Source: DASQBT01 sp049578545
Lineage (GTDB): Bacteria > Pseudomonadota > Gammaproteobacteria > Burkholderiales > Thiobacillaceae
Direction of reading: 5' to 3'
NCBI GenBank assembly: GCA_049578545.1
Contig: JBAUMF010000087.1
Location: 1-11,944 of the forward strand
Length of the DNA stretch: 11,944 nucleotides
Below the pieces are notes generated by a model that ran no database searches, was not told where the DNA came from, and saw only the letters and a program-made list of their open reading frames with translations. Both the position numbers and the translations under genes were made by a program. Shown here piece after piece: positions 1 through 6,615 of this stretch; position 1 is the stretch's first letter; the number at the start of each line of letters is the position of its first letter.

Positions 1-122
1 CATGGTGGAGGTTGCCTTTCGTTGGTCTTTCGATCTCGACAATCAAATTGTCCAACAAAAATCTCCACCGCCTCAACCACTCACTTCCAAGTCAGCCTGT
101 ACACCACTTTCGACCATAGCTC
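1..122. repeat. Left copy of 122-bp terminal inverted repeat
   Basis: Bases 1-122 are the exact reverse complement of 11819-11940; identity stops at base 123. Read on the minus strand, the repeat ends in CCACCATG at the window edge, so a gene could start there and run out of the window. The sharp boundary at 122/123 looks like the end of an insertion sequence, whose terminus would be GAGCTATGGTCG. I do not recognise the family. Confidence 0.9.
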
Positions 123-267
123 CCACCAAGCAATAACAAGGAGTTGATGGTTCCTACACTTATCAAGTCGGTCTGCAAATTAAATTAATGTAGTAAATAT
201 GTAGCTGCTGCTAATCAGCCGTTTTAGCCTAAACGCGAACCACGATATTTTGGAATCATCGACTATG

Positions 268-286
268 ACTTGTAATCAGTAGATCA
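268..286 (+). other. Candidate left attachment site resembling tRNA-Thr anticodon arm
   Basis: The sequence GACTTGTAATCAGTAGATC closely resembles the anticodon arm of tRNA-Thr(UGU). It shares GTAATCAGTAG plus a following TC with the tRNA-Thr(CGU) fragment at 6624-6637, in direct orientation. This fits an att core. However, no D arm precedes it and no T arm follows it, so it is not a complete tRNA and does not by itself prove the element ends here. Confidence 0.4.
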
Positions 287-400
287 ATGAAGAAACTCTA
301 TGAGCAGCAGCCAAAACTTGGGCTTTTTCACATCCGTGAAATTCTAACGAAGATTCACATTGATCTTTTTAAGGTCCACGACCTAGTACGTGAAGGCGCG
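287..400 (+). pseudogene. 5' fragment of split transglycosylase gene (likely)
   Basis: An open frame starting MKKLYEQQPKLGLFHIREIL runs into the left end of the IS3 element at about 401. It probably supplied the N-terminus of the family 51 glycosyltransferase that resumes after the element, because orientation, AT-rich composition and position agree. The link is inferred: the two halves are not in the same frame if simply joined at 400/1784, so a few bases may be lost or gained. No membrane segment is visible in these 38 codons. There is no clear ribosome binding site before the ATG at 287, and the in-frame stop just upstream (266-268) limits any extension. Confidence 0.45.
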
Positions 401-473
401 GAGAGGTGGCTCCAGTTGTTTGAACAGCATTCCCCGATTCATAAGTGGAGTCCGGGCGGGTTGAGACGTTGCA

Positions 474-531
474 GAGTTGTCCACGGCGGTGGGCGTCGCT
501 TGCGACGAACAAGCGACGCGGTGGGCAACTC
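474..531. terminator. Long hairpin downstream of orfB of the IS3 element
   Basis: The outer stem GAGTTGTCCAC (474-484) pairs with GTGGGCAACTC (521-531) with one mismatch. A perfect 10-bp inner stem GCGTCGCTTG (493-502) pairs with CAAGCGACGC (510-519). It lies 21 bp after the orfB stop and 73 bp from the element end. No U-run follows, so it may be a barrier to transcription or transposase regulation rather than a simple terminator. A related hairpin is at 7614-7650. Confidence 0.6.
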
Positions 532-552
532 GGGGCGCACCACGGATTCATT

Positions 553-1383
553 CTATGCAGCCTCCTGGTAGGTTGGCAACAGGTTCAGGTAGGCTTGCAG
601 CGGCGTGAGGTCATTGAGGCGTGAATGTGCCCGGTGCGTGTTGAACCACTCGATGTAGCCGCAGATGTCAGCCCGGGCCGCGCTGACGCCGTCATAGGCT
701 TTGAGATACACACATTCGTATTTCACGCTGCGCCACAGGCGCTCAACAAACACGTTGTCGCGCCAGGCCCCGCGTCCATCCATCGACAGCTTGCAGCCAC
801 GGTCGAGCACGGCGTCCGTGAATTCCTCGGCGGTGAACTGGCTGCCCTGATCGGTGTTGACGATCTCGGGTATGCCATACCGGGCAAAGGCCTGCTCAAT
901 CACCTCCCTGGCGTGGCAAGACTCCAGTGTGATGGCGACCTTGTGTGCGAGCACTCTGCGGCTGGCCACGTCCACCACAGCGGTGAGATAAACAAAGCCT
1001 CGCGCCATGGGGACGTAAGTCGTGTCCAGTGCCCAGACCTGGTTGGCCCGGGTAATGGTCAGATTACGCAGCAGGTAGGGGTAGATCTTGTGGCCCGGAT
1101 GTCGCTGGCTGGTGCCGGGCTGCGGGCACAGTGCCTCCATGCCCATGCGCAGCATGAGCGTACGCACGTGGCGCCGGCCCACGCGGATGCCTTCGCGCCG
1201 AAGCTGACGGCGCAGCATCCTGGCGCCCATGAAGGGGTGCTCCAGATGCAGTTCATCGAGCCGGCGCATCAGTGCCAGATCGGCGTCGCTGACCGGCTTG
1301 GGCAAGTAGTACACCGTCCCCCGGCTGATGCCCAGCAGCTTGGCCTGGCTGGTGATGGACAATTCATGCTCACGGGCAATCAT
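553..1383 (-). CDS. IS3-family transposase OrfB (DD35E)
   Basis: This is the catalytic half of the IS3 transposase, which cuts and joins DNA during copy-out/paste-in transposition. The 276 residues hold an N-terminal HTH_21-like region (about 45-100) and an rve integrase core. The acidic triad is D120 (WALDTTY), D178 (NTDQGSQF) and E214 (VFVERLW); the 35 residues between the last two are the family hallmark. The ATG overlaps the orfA stop as ATGA, so coupled initiation is possible. The -1 frame is also open from the slippery site at 1425-1431, so an OrfAB fusion is the expected active enzyme. No damage is visible. Confidence 0.93.
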   Translation of the reverse strand: MIAREHELSITSQAKLLGISRGTVYYLPKPVSDADLALMRRLDELHLEHPFMGARMLRRQLRREGIRVGRRHVRTLMLRMGMEALCPQPGTSQRHPGHKIYPYLLRNLTITRANQVWALDTTYVPMARGFVYLTAVVDVASRRVLAHKVAITLESCHAREVIEQAFARYGIPEIVNTDQGSQFTAEEFTDAVLDRGCKLSMDGRGAWRDNVFVERLWRSVKYECVYLKAYDGVSAARADICGYIEWFNTHRAHSRLNDLTPLQAYLNLLPTYQEAA

Positions 1384-1691
1384 GGCTTTGCGCTCAGCAA
1401 TCCCGCTTTGGTGAGCGCGCGTTCTAAAAAATCAAGTTCGAGTGCCTGCTGCCCAATTTTGGCATGCAGCGGTGCCAGATCAACCGGAGCGGGCGCAGCG
1501 GCACCTCCAAACACATCTGCCGCACGTTCCAGCAACTGCCGTTTCCACTCCGTGATCTGGTTGGGGTGCAGTTCAAACTGCGCGGCCAGTTCGGCCAGCG
1601 TCTTGTCCTCGCGCAAGGCCGCCAACGCGACACGAGCCTTGAACTCTGCATTGTGGGTGCGGCGAGTACGCCGCCCTGATTTCTTCACCAT
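1380..1691 (-). CDS. IS3-family transposase OrfA
   Basis: This is the DNA-binding subunit of the IS3 transposase, which recognises the inverted repeats and, alone, usually represses transposition. I start it at the ATG at 1689-1691 (MVKKSGRRTRR), because AAGGAG lies six bases upstream; the frame extends 19 codons further without another good site. The 103 residues contain a helix-turn-helix (about 12-55, with LAELAAQFELHPNQITEWKR) and a C-terminal leucine-rich segment (about 75-95) typical of OrfA multimerisation. The slippery heptamer UUUUUUA is near its 3' end. Confidence 0.9.
   Translation of the reverse strand: MVKKSGRRTRRTHNAEFKARVALAALREDKTLAELAAQFELHPNQITEWKRQLLERAADVFGGAAAPAPVDLAPLHAKIGQQALELDFLERALTKAGLLSAKP
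1390..1431 (-). promoter_or_regulatory. Programmed -1 ribosomal frameshift signal
   Basis: On the minus strand the heptamer U UUU UUA (1431 to 1425) is in the correct X XXY YYZ phase of orfA, with codons GAU UUU UUA. Six bases later, GCGCTCA (1418-1412) can pair perfectly with TGAGCGC (1396-1390), giving a 7-bp stimulatory stem. After a -1 slip the frame is open straight into orfB. This matches known IS3-family OrfAB production. Confidence 0.8.
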
Positions 1692-1783
1692 CAAAAACTC
1701 CTTCTCGCCAGGCCTTTCTCGGCCCAGCATCATGCCCGGAGTTTCCACTTATAGCACTGTTCAAATTTGCGGAGCCACCTCTC

Positions 1784-2312
1784 GGCAATTTACCCAGAAG
1801 AGCTTACAACTCTGGAGAAGCTTGTCCTCGTTTTAGAAGACAGGCGTTTTTTTAAACATCACGGCGTCGATTTAAAGTCTTCATTACGCGAGTTTCTTCG
1901 TGCCATCACCTTTCGGAAACACGGTGGAGCAAGCACAATAGATATGCAATTCGTACGCACAGCAACCGGCTACAAGGAGCGAACAATAAGAAGAAAGCTT
2001 TACGAGATGCTCCTAGCAACACTGATTCAGTTTCGCTATAGCAAGGTCGTCATACTCCGGTCTTACTTAAGTTGCGCGTTCTTCGGATCACACTTAAAAG
2101 GGACGAGCACAGCCGCGCGTAAAATTTACGAAGCCAAGTACTCATGGTTCCTAGACATCGACCAAGCAGCATTTATCGCAGCTATGCTTGTTTACCCACG
2201 GCCAACTAAACCAGACGACGCTTGGGCATTAAAGGTCAAGAGGCGAGCGGATTACGGGAAACGAATATACGTCGCGAATAAAGAGCGCTTTGATCAACTG
2301 CCATATAGATAG
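1784..2312 (+). pseudogene. Family 51 peptidoglycan glycosyltransferase, 3' part
   Basis: This encodes the glycosyltransferase domain that polymerises lipid II into glycan strands. Motifs are in order: LEDRRFFKHHGVD with the catalytic Glu codon at 1836-1838, GASTIDMQFVR replacing the usual GGSTITQQ, RRKLYEMLLA with the second conserved Glu at 2004-2006, and SKVVILRSYL. Only this domain is present. There is no transpeptidase domain and no visible transmembrane anchor, unlike MtgA or class A PBPs, so a soluble or phage/element-borne enzyme is possible. The IS3 element removes the native start; a TTG at 1767 inside the IS end could start a shortened protein. Its last 84 bp overlap the convergent gene at 2229-2903. 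Confidence 0.72.
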
Positions 2313-2903
2313 ATGCCCTAAATTCTCAGGAGCAAATTTTAATTTTTTTCCAAAATATATATCCACACGCCTAGATTCCACCAAATTAAGCAGCTTCTCG
2401 TTAAACGAAATAATCCTGCCCTGAATATGATTCAGTTCACCATCTAACTGAATACAACGCCTCACCTTATTAGAATCAAGACCGTCGTTACTTCCAGCCA
2501 ACAGTGATTCGATACCACTTCCCACTTTGACAAGTTTCTCTTGAATAGAACGCTCTAGATCAAACTCAAACTCTTTATCGGCCAGTATAGCAAGGCGAAT
2601 TAAGAACGACGGCAGGTTTTCATTCCAACGAAAGAGGATGTCGTCATATTCTTTCTTCCTTAGACTGATTGCCTCAACACCTCCACCCTTTAGCGCCCAG
2701 GTTAATCTCCGCATCACAAATACCCTAGTTCCTAAAAGACTAGCTATCTCATCAGCCAATTCGTTTAAAGCAATATATTCCCTTTCCTGTCCGAGAAACC
2801 GCTGCTGAACAAGCCAATTTCTAGACTGCCACGAATGCACCAAACGATTCCCAATAAAACCCGTTAGAAAAAAGCGAACAATGATCGGCAACAATGTCTG
2901 CAT
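2229..2903 (-). CDS. Membrane-anchored hypothetical protein
   Basis: I do not recognise this 224-residue protein. I start it at the ATG at 2901-2903 because GGAG lies five bases upstream; a TTG five codons earlier is less likely. Residues about 3-17 (TLLPIIVRFFLTGFI) form one short N-terminal hydrophobic segment, suggesting an inner-membrane anchor. The rest is charged and probably helical (about 40-170), with long stretches lacking proline. The coding DNA is AT-rich compared with the rep and integrase genes. Its 3' end overlaps the transglycosylase gene tail to tail by 84 bp. A structural or accessory role in the integrated element is a guess. Confidence 0.62.
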   Translation of the reverse strand: MQTLLPIIVRFFLTGFIGNRLVHSWQSRNWLVQQRFLGQEREYIALNELADEIASLLGTRVFVMRRLTWALKGGGVEAISLRKKEYDDILFRWNENLPSFLIRLAILADKEFEFDLERSIQEKLVKVGSGIESLLAGSNDGLDSNKVRRCIQLDGELNHIQGRIISFNEKLLNLVESRRVDIYFGKKLKFAPENLGHLSIWQLIKALFIRDVYSFPVIRSPLDL

Positions 2904-3000
2904 AATCGCTCCGCACAAATCATCAATCCCAGCACCAAATAGGTGTCTAACAGTTGAATGCTATACGAAAGTGATCAAGTGTCCCATTTATCTAGTCTAC

Positions 3001-3036
3001 GGGCGGCTACGCCGCCGCCCGGACCAAGGTCCCGGC
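3001..3036. repeat. Two adjacent palindromes after rep
   Basis: GGGCGGC (3001-3007) pairs with GCCGCCC (3014-3020). Next to it, GGACC (3022-3026) pairs with GGTCC (3029-3033) around AA. They lie 20-50 bp beyond the rep stop on the rep-coding strand. No U-run follows, so a terminator is possible but not clean. A single-strand or double-strand replication origin is another option for a rolling-circle element. Confidence 0.45.
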
Positions 3037-3052
3037 CACGGCGTCGCGCGCC

Positions 3053-3994
3053 CTAGAACGGCACATCGAGTTCACCCATATCCGGCATCCAGCGCATGAA
3101 GATCATTGGCCGGCCTGTTTCAGGCATGTACAACCCATTAGAGATCATCGAGCCAAACATGGAACCCCCAAATCGTTCGACAAGCTCATTAATCACGCCT
3201 GACTTTTCTGTTGCACTCAGCCACTCTCCAGTTTCTTCCGGTAATCTGATGTCGCGTGACGCCCAGTAACGCTTCCGGTTGAATCGGTGATTTTCCAGAT
3301 AGCCCTTGGTAATGTACTTGGATAAGTAGCGTGCGATCTTGACGCTATCGGAAGGACCGGGCTTCCCATAGCGCCTGCTCTTTATGTCAACGTTGCCGAG
3401 CGCATCCTGCCCTCGTTCGTTGCCTCTTCCACCCAGAGCGATTTGCCAGCACCGACGCATCAGCTCTGCCTTCAGATAACCATTGATTGCGACGTGAATA
3501 TGAAAATGCTCCCCGCTGCCGTGGAGCTCAGGCACCGCCACGTAGCGGAATTTTGCCTCTGCACGCTCGACCAAGCGCATGAACCGTTTCCATGCCTGGA
3601 TGACCTGATCGAATTCCCTTAAGAGCCCTCGGCTAGTCAAGGTAAGCATGCGATCCGCCCGGATTTCGATACACAGATGACGCACGCGTCTTGCCGCACG
3701 GTAAGCGGCTTTCTGCCGATCACTTTCTGACTCGGTCTTATCCCGGTCTTTGTCACGTGGCCTGCGTTGACGTGTCTGATTAGAATAGATCAATCCGGCC
3801 AGCTTGTTGCGATCCACGAGCGTTGCCCTTGCCTCGAACCCGCCTTGTGAAAAGGGCTGAATCTTGAGGCGCCATTGCAGGGCCTCCTCATAGATCGGGA
3901 CATTGAGTATTCGACCGACACGCACCGGGCTATCAAGCGGAATCTCGGGCGCTCTGGACTTTTCTTCCGGGAAGGGAATATCGTCCGCGCTCAT
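3053..3994 (-). CDS. Rolling-circle replication initiator (HUH endonuclease)
   Basis: This probably nicks the element's double-strand origin and stays joined to the 5' end through tyrosine to start rolling-circle replication. The three classic Rep motifs are in order in 313 residues: RMLTLT (about 115-120), HFHIHV with the metal-binding His pair H165/H167, and YLSKY with tyrosines Y223 and Y227. This YxxxY spacing is that of phage and plasmid Reps (REP_ORF2-G2P-like), not single-tyrosine relaxases. The ATG overlaps the stop of the alpA-like gene as ATGA, implying coupled translation. No helicase domain is present, so a host helicase would be needed. A relaxase role is less likely. Confidence 0.82.
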   Translation of the reverse strand: MSADDIPFPEEKSRAPEIPLDSPVRVGRILNVPIYEEALQWRLKIQPFSQGGFEARATLVDRNKLAGLIYSNQTRQRRPRDKDRDKTESESDRQKAAYRAARRVRHLCIEIRADRMLTLTSRGLLREFDQVIQAWKRFMRLVERAEAKFRYVAVPELHGSGEHFHIHVAINGYLKAELMRRCWQIALGGRGNERGQDALGNVDIKSRRYGKPGPSDSVKIARYLSKYITKGYLENHRFNRKRYWASRDIRLPEETGEWLSATEKSGVINELVERFGGSMFGSMISNGLYMPETGRPMIFMRWMPDMGELDVPF

Positions 3995-4191
3995 GGCAGC
4001 GTCCTGACCGTCGAGACATGACGATGGCTGCCGATATAGGCCTCAAGGTCGCTGAGTCGATAGCGAACGGCACGGCTGCCAATCCGGATGAAGGGAACGC
4101 GTGCCCCTGCCCAGCGATCCCGCTCTAGAAAGGCTTCACTGACGCCGAGGAACGACGCAGCTTCTTTGGTCGTAAGTAGTTTGTCCTGCAT
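3991..4191 (-). CDS. AlpA-like helix-turn-helix regulator / excisionase
   Basis: The 66-residue protein has a MerR-type winged-helix domain: LLTTKEAASFLGVSEAFLER as the helix-turn-helix (about 5-24), then VPFIRIGSRAVRYRLSDLEAYI as the wing (about 33-54). AlpA-family proteins in P4-like islands regulate the integrase or act as excisionase. A GGAG lies eight bases before the ATG. The gene is directly upstream of rep and overlaps it by four bases, so it may set Rep levels. An 18-bp palindrome just upstream (4203-4220) is a plausible self-operator. Confidence 0.8.
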   Translation of the reverse strand: MQDKLLTTKEAASFLGVSEAFLERDRWAGARVPFIRIGSRAVRYRLSDLEAYIGSHRHVSTVRTLP

Positions 4192-4202
4192 GACTGCATC
4201 TC

Positions 4203-4220
4203 CATGTGTTTGAAAACATG
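4203..4220. promoter_or_regulatory. Palindromic candidate operator upstream of alpA-like gene
   Basis: CATGTGTTTGAAAACATG is an 18-bp near-palindrome (7 of 9 half-site bases match), 12 bp before the alpA-like ATG. Its position between the terminator and the gene's ribosome binding site suits autoregulation of the alpA-rep pair. No binding has been shown. Confidence 0.4.
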
Positions 4221-4250
4221 AGATGCAGCTTGAAGGTCCAACTGGATCGG

Positions 4251-4283
4251 AAAAATCCCTTCAGTCGACTGAAAAGGGTTTTC
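4251..4283 (-). terminator. Rho-independent terminator of the 4304-4999 gene
   Basis: On the minus strand, ACCCTTTTCAGTC pairs with GACTGAAGGGAT (two-base bulge) and is followed by TTTTT (4255-4251). It lies 20-50 bp after the stop at 4304, so it should separate this gene's transcript from the alpA-rep transcript. Confidence 0.75.
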
Positions 4284-4303
4284 AGTTGGTGAGGATCACT
4301 GAA

Positions 4304-4999
4304 CTAGGTTTGTTCTTCAGCCTTCTTGGACGGGCGGCCACGCCGATTCTTGACCGACTCTGGCGCGACTTCATGCGCCCAATTGCGACGTGTTGTTTCA
4401 ACGTAATTCTTGGCCCCTGCCTTCAGATATGCCGGATGTTTGCAGACCTGGGCAATGGGCATCTCAGGATAGATATTCCACAACGCGATGGCAGCTCCCT
4501 GGCACATCGCCTTGTCCAGCATTTCCACCATTGGGCGCCGCGAGTTGGGAAACTCCGCAGCTTTTTCAGTTTCGGCAGCTTCCCCTCCCTTGTGTTTCGC
4601 CTTCGCCCACTCGGGAATAAGGAAGCCCGGGACATCCAGCGGTGGCTTCTGCGTGGCGGCCCAATAGAACGCATCCGACAGATCGACAAACCAGCCATCC
4701 AGGATCGCTCTATTGGGGGCGCAGGAAAGCAATGCATCTACGTCACCATCTGACTTGGGAATGGAGTGGAATCGATCAAATATCGCCTCAGTGCCTCCTG
4801 TTTCGTTCTCTACACCGGAAAGGTCAACGTAGAAAGGTTTCGATGCCAGCAATTTGCCCGTGGCCACCGCATGGCTAAGCGCCCTAAGTATTGGCTGCGC
4901 CGTTAAAGGAACAGGCGAACCAATCGGCGTCATCGGGTCGGCATCTACCCAGCGGTGCGCCAACTCCCAAATACTCATGTAGCCCATCGTTTCGTACAT
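4304..4999 (-). CDS. Hypothetical island protein with basic C-terminal tail
   Basis: I do not recognise the family by name. I start it at the ATG at 4997-4999 because GTGGGGGG precedes it; an upstream TTG (5018-5020) and later ATGs (4987, 4978) are alternatives. The 231 residues begin MYETMGYMSIWELAHRW and look soluble. The C-terminal third (NIYPEMPIAQVCKHPAY, TTRRNWAHEVAPE, then RRGRPSKK) resembles a small DNA-binding region with an AT-hook-like tail, so a regulator is plausible but inferred. It sits between integrase and alpA-like genes in the same orientation, with its own terminator. Confidence 0.7.
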   Translation of the reverse strand: MYETMGYMSIWELAHRWVDADPMTPIGSPVPLTAQPILRALSHAVATGKLLASKPFYVDLSGVENETGGTEAIFDRFHSIPKSDGDVDALLSCAPNRAILDGWFVDLSDAFYWAATQKPPLDVPGFLIPEWAKAKHKGGEAAETEKAAEFPNSRRPMVEMLDKAMCQGAAIALWNIYPEMPIAQVCKHPAYLKAGAKNYVETTRRNWAHEVAPESVKNRRGRPSKKAEEQT

Positions 5000-5063
5000 C
5001 TCGCCCCCCACCAAGTTCAAGCGGCATTGCCCGCCCTGTCAGATTATCGAGCCGGCTTCACCC

Positions 5064-5113
5064 GATGCAAGGCCAAGCCCTTCGGGCGCCTGACGGCGGC
5101 CTTGCATCAGGCG
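5064..5113. repeat. Cluster of overlapping inverted repeats
   Basis: A perfect 11-bp stem GATGCAAGGCC (5064-5074)/GGCCTTGCATC (5098-5108) encloses a small hairpin GCCC-TTC-GGGC (5077-5087). It overlaps a second perfect stem CGCCTGA (5087-5093)/TCAGGCG (5107-5113). The two large stems exclude each other. The cluster lies between the integrase stop (5196) and the start of the hypothetical gene, so it could be a terminator, a REP-like palindrome or a replication origin for the HUH Rep. Confidence 0.7.
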
Positions 5114-5195
5114 AATCCTTGCTCGTCTGGTCTATAAGCAGGCAATACCTCGCTTGTGCTTCTTCCGAGGTCCGTGGCCTATCGAACCTACGCCG

Positions 5196-6494
5196 TCATC
5201 CCGCCTTCACCTGGGCAATCGACACCACCTCTGCACTTGGCAGGCGCCCGGCTGCCTTCAGCAAGTAGGTGGTGATGCGCTGCATGGGTTCGCGCAGTCG
5301 TTCAACAACAGAAATAATATAACCGGCGGTTACGTCGTTGCTCATCTTGTGATTGACCAGCCTCTTGAGACCATAGCCGGAAATATCAAGGCTTTCTGCC
5401 ACCGTGATAAATGTCCGGCGAAGATCATGGAGCGTGAACTCCACCCCCGACTGCACCATGACATGATGCATCTGCTTCCGAGGTTCCATGAGGTAGCCCG
5501 TACGCCCTTCACTCGGAAAAACATACTCACCATCCGATCCCACTTTTCGCGCTGCCAGCAATTCCGCCAAAAAGTCTGACAGCGGAAGCGTCAATGGCTC
5601 GCGATTCTTCGTGTCCAGGATCACCAGCGTACGCTGCTTGAGGTCGACTTGCTCCCAGGACAGCCGAGCCGCCTCCCCTCGCCGCAGGCCAGTGAACAGC
5701 AACAACAGCAGGTAATCTGCAATTGTGGCAGCCGCTTTTGAACCGGAACTGCTCTTCAAGGCCATGACCGCATCAAACCAAGCCGCGAGTTGATGCGGTT
5801 TGATCACGCTTTGCCGCCGTCCTACCTGATACCAGGCGCGGGTTTGCGTCAGGCGTGCAATCGGATTCTCGCGCAGTATCGATGCACCATCCGGGGCTTC
5901 GTATTGAACCATCGCAAAATTGAACAGTGAACGCAGAAAGCGCATGGCGAGATTTGCGTAGGCCTCGCCCCGTTGCTCACCCAATCGAGTGTGCCGCTTT
6001 GCGACCATATCCTTGGTAATGGACGTGATCGGCCTTGCCTGCCAATCGGCAAACGCCACGTTAATGAGGCGCCGATAATCATAGACGGTGTGCGGCTTGA
6101 GGCTCTTGCGCGTGGCAAGGAAGTCCCGAAACGCTTCCTCCAGCAGCATGCCTTCAAACTGCGCGCGCAACTTCTCGGCAATTGGATTGATGCCCGTGGC
6201 GATCTTGCCAAGCAGTTTATGCGCCTCCCTGCGAGCCTGTTCCGGCGTGAGTTCTGGATAGCGCCCCAGCGTCATGCGCTTGACCTTGCGATCAATGCGC
6301 TTTTCCACAACGAATGACTTGGAACCTGGTGTCACTCTGAGCGCAAAACCATTGAGCTCGGCATCCCGAACAAACACCTGGCCAGATGCCGGAAACGGAA
6401 TCCTCTCTACATTGGTCTTGTTAAGTTTGAGCCTCTGATTGGCCCCTGAACTAATCAGTGTGACCTTCTGATCTGCTATCCGTGTAGACGCCAT
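5196..6494 (-). CDS. P4-type tyrosine integrase
   Basis: This site-specific recombinase inserts and excises the element at its att site. I start it at the ATG at 6492-6494 (MASTRIADQK); the frame runs 20 codons further upstream, but that stretch crosses a palindrome and has no better site. The 432 residues contain an N-terminal DUF4102-like arm-binding domain (about 35-110, with GFALRVTPGSKSFVVEKR), a core-binding domain (about 115-200) and the catalytic domain. The active set is complete: R271 (TGLRRGE), K296 (TKN), H356 and R359 (HDLRR), H382 (NHKM) and Y392 (AGYI). The 3' tRNA-Thr fragment about 120 bp upstream is its likely target. Confidence 0.93.
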   Translation of the reverse strand: MASTRIADQKVTLISSGANQRLKLNKTNVERIPFPASGQVFVRDAELNGFALRVTPGSKSFVVEKRIDRKVKRMTLGRYPELTPEQARREAHKLLGKIATGINPIAEKLRAQFEGMLLEEAFRDFLATRKSLKPHTVYDYRRLINVAFADWQARPITSITKDMVAKRHTRLGEQRGEAYANLAMRFLRSLFNFAMVQYEAPDGASILRENPIARLTQTRAWYQVGRRQSVIKPHQLAAWFDAVMALKSSSGSKAAATIADYLLLLLFTGLRRGEAARLSWEQVDLKQRTLVILDTKNREPLTLPLSDFLAELLAARKVGSDGEYVFPSEGRTGYLMEPRKQMHHVMVQSGVEFTLHDLRRTFITVAESLDISGYGLKRLVNHKMSNDVTAGYIISVVERLREPMQRITTYLLKAAGRLPSAEVVSIAQVKAG

Positions 6495-6498
6495 GTAG

Positions 6499-6529
6499 AC
6501 ACTTTCTTTCAAAGACGTGCCGAAAGTGT
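6499..6529. promoter_or_regulatory. Inverted repeat before integrase start
   Basis: ACACTTTC (6499-6506) and GAAAGTGT (6522-6529) are a perfect 8-bp inverted pair, four bases upstream of the integrase ATG on the coding side. Placement at the leader suggests an operator or a 5' UTR hairpin controlling integrase. Confidence 0.45.
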
Positions 6530-6582
6530 AGCCGTACATAAAACAGAAATACAAGTAAAAACAGTAACTTTCAAAGACTTGC
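6506..6582. repeat. Direct repeats near att, candidate integrase arm sites
   Basis: CTTTCAAAGACGTGC (6506-6520) and CTTTCAAAGACTTGC (6568-6582) match at 14 of 15 bases with a 62-bp period. They lie between the integrase start and the tRNA-Thr core, where arm-type or Xis binding sites of P4-like elements are found. The first copy overlaps the inverted repeat at 6499-6529. Confidence 0.45.
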
Positions 6583-6615
6583 TAACAAGCGCAAACCTAC
6601 TCAAACAGGGTGGTT

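Larger units (their letters stand above)
401..1783 (-). mobile_element. IS3-family insertion sequence, apparently intact
   Basis: The element is about 1.38 kb. Its outer ends are GAGAGGTGGCTCC (401-413) and the inverse GGAGCCACCTCTC (1771-1783). A weaker inverted match continues inward through TTTGAACAG and ATAAGTGGA. It encodes orfA (1380-1691) and orfB (553-1383) on the minus strand, with a programmed frameshift signal. I find no convincing 3-5 bp target duplication: the left flank is GGCGCG and the right flank GGCAAT. It interrupts a family 51 glycosyltransferase gene, and DNA at the junction may have been lost. Confidence 0.88.

Noticed and set aside
625..1836. 403-codon plus-strand open frame across the IS3 element
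   Set aside because: It is the antisense shadow of orfB and orfA, which have clear motifs on the minus strand; the frame has no recognisable domain and runs across the IS end.
3053..3994. HUH protein as a conjugative relaxase
   Set aside because: The motif order and the YxxxY pair fit phage/plasmid rolling-circle Reps, and there are no accompanying mobilisation genes.
5064..5113. Integron attC-like site
   Set aside because: The palindromes lack GTTRRRY-type core sites, and no integron integrase is present.
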